Source: Larix kaempferi (lineage: Eukaryota > Streptophyta > Pinopsida > Pinales > Pinaceae). From it: a stretch of DNA of 64,000 nt. The position numbers and the translations under genes are program-made. Under the pieces are notes generated by a model. That model was not told the origin of the DNA. It was given only the letters and a program-made list of their open reading frames with translations, and ran no database searches. The DNA lies in NCBI GenBank assembly GCA_027924585.1, contig BSBM01000486.1, positions 39,758,001-39,822,000 of the forward strand. Reading direction: 5' to 3'. Positions within the stretch are counted from its first letter, which is position 1. The number at the start of each line of letters is the position of its first letter. Positions 60,271 to 64,000 of this stretch are shown here, piece by piece.

Positions 60271-62321
60271 TAAATTTTAAGTAATCCAGAGATCACTACT
60301 CCCTCTGGATAGCCCTAAGATCTCAAGCGATTTGAGTCTCAATGTCAATAAATACTTATACAAACATAAACTCAACAACTAGATCTCTTTACAACTTTAA
60401 CACACATGCAATCACACACCTAACACTACATATACCCTGGAAACCCCAACCGGGGAAAACCAGCAATCTGTGGGGCTATCTTCTCTCTTGAGCCCAAAGC
60501 ATATAAGAAATGAGACAAGTACAATACAGGGTTACCTCAGAAGTAACTCAGGCAAACTCTAGATTTGCATGCATCAGCTGATGCATGCACTGGAAGAACG
60601 AGCCCTAACTAGAAAACTGGATCTGAATATCCCTGCAGGCGCCTCTGTCTGATCTGTCTCTCTCTATCCTCTGCTCTGATCTGCTTTGCAACTGAAGAAG
60701 CCTACTGCTGAAAACGTCCTCCTCTGCATGCACAAGTGCGCCCTCCCTCAAATGAAGAATGACTCGTACTAAATTAGATCTCAACAGATCTGAGCTCTGA
60801 TCATCACTGATCTTCCTCAATCACTGAGACGAAGATAATTTGCAAGTTACAGACACTCAATCCCTCAACCGGATGCGGTACGAGCTTCCTCCTCCTTAAG
60901 GAATGCGCCCTCCTTCTCTAGGAAAGACGTCCTCCTCTCATTTGATCTATCTCAGATCAATTATCTCAGTAAGTGAGACAGACACCTTCTATCTCCTTAT
61001 ATCATCTCACTGTAAAATTAGGTTTACCAAAAACCTAAAAGTAGGTGCATGCAAAACTCACTTTTGCATGCATGCATGCAAACCCTTGCATGCATTTCTT
61101 CCCAAGCATTTTCCTAGTTAACATTTTAACATCAGAGCCACATTCTAATATGGCCCTTGCCAACACTTTTACTAGACCAAGTCTGATCTGGCTTTTGGCC
61201 ATCCAACCACATATTTTCAAATTTTCCCTAAGCTTGAGGTCTTTGACCAAAATCAGCTTTTGGCCTTTCAAAACTTGAAATTCCATTGAAGAAGAATAAT
61301 TCCGCTGCAATTTTGAAAAACAATTTATCTAAAAGAAGGAAAAAGAACAAAAATAAAATCACAATATTAGCCACCAACAGCGATACAAAATTCTGAACAA
61401 GTGTGCACATTTAATGTCGTTGTTCTAAAGTTGATGCACATTGCATAAAATCACGGGATGGGTAGCTACTGAATCTAGTAGTTTTTGAAACCGAGCAACC
61501 ACAAGCATTTGAAAAAAGCGCCGATAGTGTCACACACCTAATTCATTACAACTCTCAGTGTATTATTCGTGACATTGAGAAATAAATTGTCGTAGGAATC
61601 ACCGAAGAATAGGTTGCACTTGTCTCCATTCAAAATCAAGCTGCCACTGCTAAAATATAGTAGTGGGCAACCATTCACTGCGCCTTGTAACAAGTCATTT
61701 TCATCTAACATAATCAACTAATCAAGTACATATGTGACTTGGGCGTGATAATTGAGTACATACTATCTGTAATAGTCGACCTAGGGATGAGAGAAATCGT
61801 ACTGCAAGTGCGACTTGACATGGGCATAGCCATCCATCTACTGACGTAAAGAATCGTCGTCGTTATAAATATCGAAGTTGCATGGAAGACGACGTCTCTA
61901 TTAATCAGACTATATAGCTTATACGAAGAGGTTGTTATATTAATCAGACCATATAGCTTAGAGGAAGAGGTTATTGATTCGAATTCAGATTCTTGCTCGG
62001 ACCCAAGAATAAAAACAAAATATTCAAACGCTTTACAAAGTCGCAACCTTTTACTTGCATCGTGATTTGTGAAGTGTTGTCTTCAGAACGGAAGAAGGAT
62101 ATAAAAGCATAGTTATACAATAATAAGTATAGTATTATATAAAACCTATTATATTATATCTAGATACATTAAAGTTTCGGTTTTCTCTATAGGCTATATG
62201 AGACTTTATCAAATAAAGTCACTTATAAAAGAGGTAATTGTATGTGTAATTCCAAGGAAGAAGTAGCCTAAAAATGGGTTTCACTAAAATGAAGATAAAT
62301 AGGTTCTTTTATAAAGGTCTT
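60271..62321. other. LTR-like and unassigned sequence
   Basis: No gene. A minus-strand TATA-like box (GATATAAGGAGATAG, 60993-61007) and CCCTGGAAACCCCAACCGGGGAAAACC-type sequence near 60440 suggest a minus-oriented LTR of about 1 kb whose ends I cannot place. Also present: a 24-bp perfect palindrome (60566-60589), GCATGCATGCATGCA near 61063, and a 39-bp tandem duplication at about 61900-61977 starting ATTAATCAGA. Confidence 0.45.
60566..60589. repeat. 24-bp perfect palindrome
   Basis: Arms TGCATGCATCAG and CTGATGCATGCA with no spacer. The RY-type word CATGCATG overlaps both arms and occurs again at about 61063-61075. Confidence 0.85.
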
Positions 62322-63423
62322 TGTAATATCCCGATTTTGACCCCATTGCATTAAAAATGTAAATGATGTAAATATGCTAGTGTGAATTCCTAGTGCGGAG
62401 CCCAAGGCCAAGGCCCGACTAGTGAATGGATAGGCATGTATGATGTTATATTTTATTTGGATTGTTTGGTTGGATTTTATGCCAATTTAGTGTATATGTA
62501 AATATTATGTGCATGAATAATAAAATGGTCCAACAATGGTTGTGTAAAGAGCACCAAAGGGACTATGATTCCACTAGAGGGGAAGAGGAAGGGGGCCTAT
62601 GGAAACCCAATCCTATGCTGCCATGTGTCAACCTTAGAACTCACCCAAAATTCTGTCATGTGATGGGAATAAGCCAATTATCTCCTTTTTTGACAATTTT
62701 CCAATCATTGATTGCACATGTGAGGTTGGTGGGAAAAGTCACTTCTCGTAGATATTGAAGCATAGGAGTTGTGACAGTTATGTCAGCTATCAGCAGTTCT
62801 ATTTCTTCTATGGTCAGAAGTCATGTCAGCTGTCTTTTCACCCTTACCTCATATCCTTAGAGTCAACACTCTTTTGATCATCATTTCATTCCCATCCCCT
62901 CTTATGCAAGCTGCTACGCTACGTAGAGTCATTCCATTATTGTTGATGTCCATTTTTTACCAGACTTTGTATTAAACCAAGAAATTCGAATTAGAAGACA
63001 GAGAGCAGAATAGGTTGTGGGCTGAGAGATAGAAGCTTGTAGGTGTTTCCTTCGCCCTGGTGGACTCATTGCCCTGCTTGGAGGCGGCCTCCCAGCAGAA
63101 AGAGTATATGATGGACGGAGTGCCTATGGTTGGGTGGAAAAGCACTCTTACACAGCCAGTTGCTTGGATCTGCGTTGAATAAAGATAAGTACTCTCATGT
63201 ATTTGAATCTGAACTGTTTTATTTGATGCCTGTAATGTTTATGCTTGTATTTGCATATTAGATGTGTGTGGTTAGACTTTAGTTCCACTGTGCATGTTTA
63301 ATTACATTTCTGCACACATTACATTGGTTGAAAATCATATTATGCATTTGGGGCGAATTTTTAGAGCCCAGGTTTGGCCAACGTCCCCTCCCGATGATCG
63401 GATAGGGCGAGGGGGACGCTACA
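62322..63423 (+). mobile_element. 1.1-kb solo LTR (gypsy-type)
   Basis: Starts TGTAATATCCCG and ends GGGGGACGCTACA (TGTA...TACA), with perfect target duplicates GTCTT at 62317-62321 and 63424-63428. AATAAA at 63178-63183 fits an R-region polyadenylation signal. TGTAAYAYCCC starts are common among plant gypsy LTRs. No internal domain adjoins it. Confidence 0.87.
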
Positions 63424-64000
63424 GTCTTTCAGCCCTGTGCTTTAAAGGGAACTATTCAAGGAAAAGAAATTACCATCTATCTTTGTCCAAACTAAAAGTA
63501 AAACTAAAAACCAAAACAAAAACACATTTGATGAGAGGTGAAGGGCAAAAGCATTCCCTGGTGTCTCCTTTGGATTCTTAAGAAGTCTACCCATGACTTC
63601 TTACTAGACACTAGCCCTTCCAGTTTGCAGAAACTCATTTCCTCTCATTTCCCATTTCAGATTTTTTAAACCTGAAGACAAACAGAATTTATCGTGACAT
63701 AGAAACTTATACAGAAGGACAAGATAATCCAGATTACCAAAGCAAGTTATCTTGTCCCTATTGGTTTCCCCAAAATGTATTATTCTCTTGTGATAAACTA
63801 TTATCAAGGAGTAGCGGTCAACAAAAAGGCAAGCCAAAATAGGCTTGAGTGATAAGAAGTTTGTTAGCTGTTAAGACCCTAATCCTGCCCTACACGTGTA
63901 TTTTGAATATCCATTTGTATATTACAGCTTATAATGATTAAAAGTTTAAGTACCAAAATCCAGTACGTCCTTTACCGTCAACCACATTGATCTGATTTCT
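63424..64000. other. Unassigned right flank
   Basis: No open frame with recognisable motifs and no repeat termini. Only the host site of the solo LTR is identifiable. Confidence 0.45.

Noticed and set aside
61714-62046. 110-codon minus-strand frame
   Set aside because: Contains the translation of a 39-bp tandem duplication and is not protein-like; no start context or homologous motif.
1-64000. CRISPR arrays, rRNA, tRNA genes and bacterial-type operons
   Set aside because: No spaced identical repeats of CRISPR type, no rRNA likeness and no tRNA cloverleaf was recognised; only tRNA-complementary primer sites of retroelements are present.

Overview
This is plant nuclear DNA that consists almost entirely of nested and broken transposable elements. 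No intact host gene is visible. A gymnosperm, probably a conifer, is the best guess: a Penelope-like element with a GIY-YIG endonuclease lies at about 44.8-50.9 kb (such elements, called Dryad, are reported from conifers), and very old nests of huge LTRs, mostly reduced to solo copies, are typical of conifer intergenic DNA. The assignment is inference; no species marker is present.

The dominant component is one family of ~4.4-4.6 kb non-coding elements, here called T1-T7, which make up about 30 kb, or nearly half of the window. They start TGTTATCACA, end TGTGATAACA (or a close variant), are flanked by 5-bp target duplications, and have a TATA-like box near the middle. I read them as solo LTRs of a family with giant LTRs. 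T1 (754-4998) is on the minus strand. T2, T3, T4 and T5 (8348-26280) all sit inside one degenerate minus-strand Ty1/copia element (copia-1, 7070-26841). Its pol gene can be followed through the insertions in the order integrase, reverse transcriptase, RNase H, 3' LTR. T6 splits the Penelope-like element and T7 splits a LINE.

At 26.8-33.5 kb a second, plus-strand copia element (copia-2: LTR, primer-binding site, gag) has landed in copia-1. Its gag is split by a 3.6-kb solo LTR (28468-32044). At 33.5-44.8 kb a 2.36-kb unit occurs twice in direct orientation; each copy carries an intronless, frameshifted copy of an SGT-type (small glutamine-rich TPR) co-chaperone gene. Between the copies lies a minus-strand gypsy-like element (LTR and primer-binding site at 41.8-42.4 kb, gag at 36.6-38.2 kb). 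That element is interrupted by a hAT DNA transposon (38272-41653, 8-bp duplication) and a copia-type solo LTR (37259-37892).

From 44.8 kb the Penelope-like remnant is followed by an L1-type LINE (50925-59639). The LINE sits in a (TA)n tract with a 24-bp target duplication and has lost its reverse transcriptase. The last 4 kb hold a short LTR with a tRNA-Met-type primer site (59975-60270), LTR-like sequence, and a 1.1-kb solo LTR (62322-63423) with a perfect target duplication.

The most notable observations are: T7 is a chimera of two T subfamilies, has mismatched flanks and coincides with loss of the LINE reverse transcriptase; the T4/T5 junction shows a similar scar; a palindromic cluster of W-box motifs is kept in five of seven T elements; the T family seems to prefer insertion sites ending in CC; a degenerate hammerhead-like motif lies in the 3' part of the Penelope-like element.
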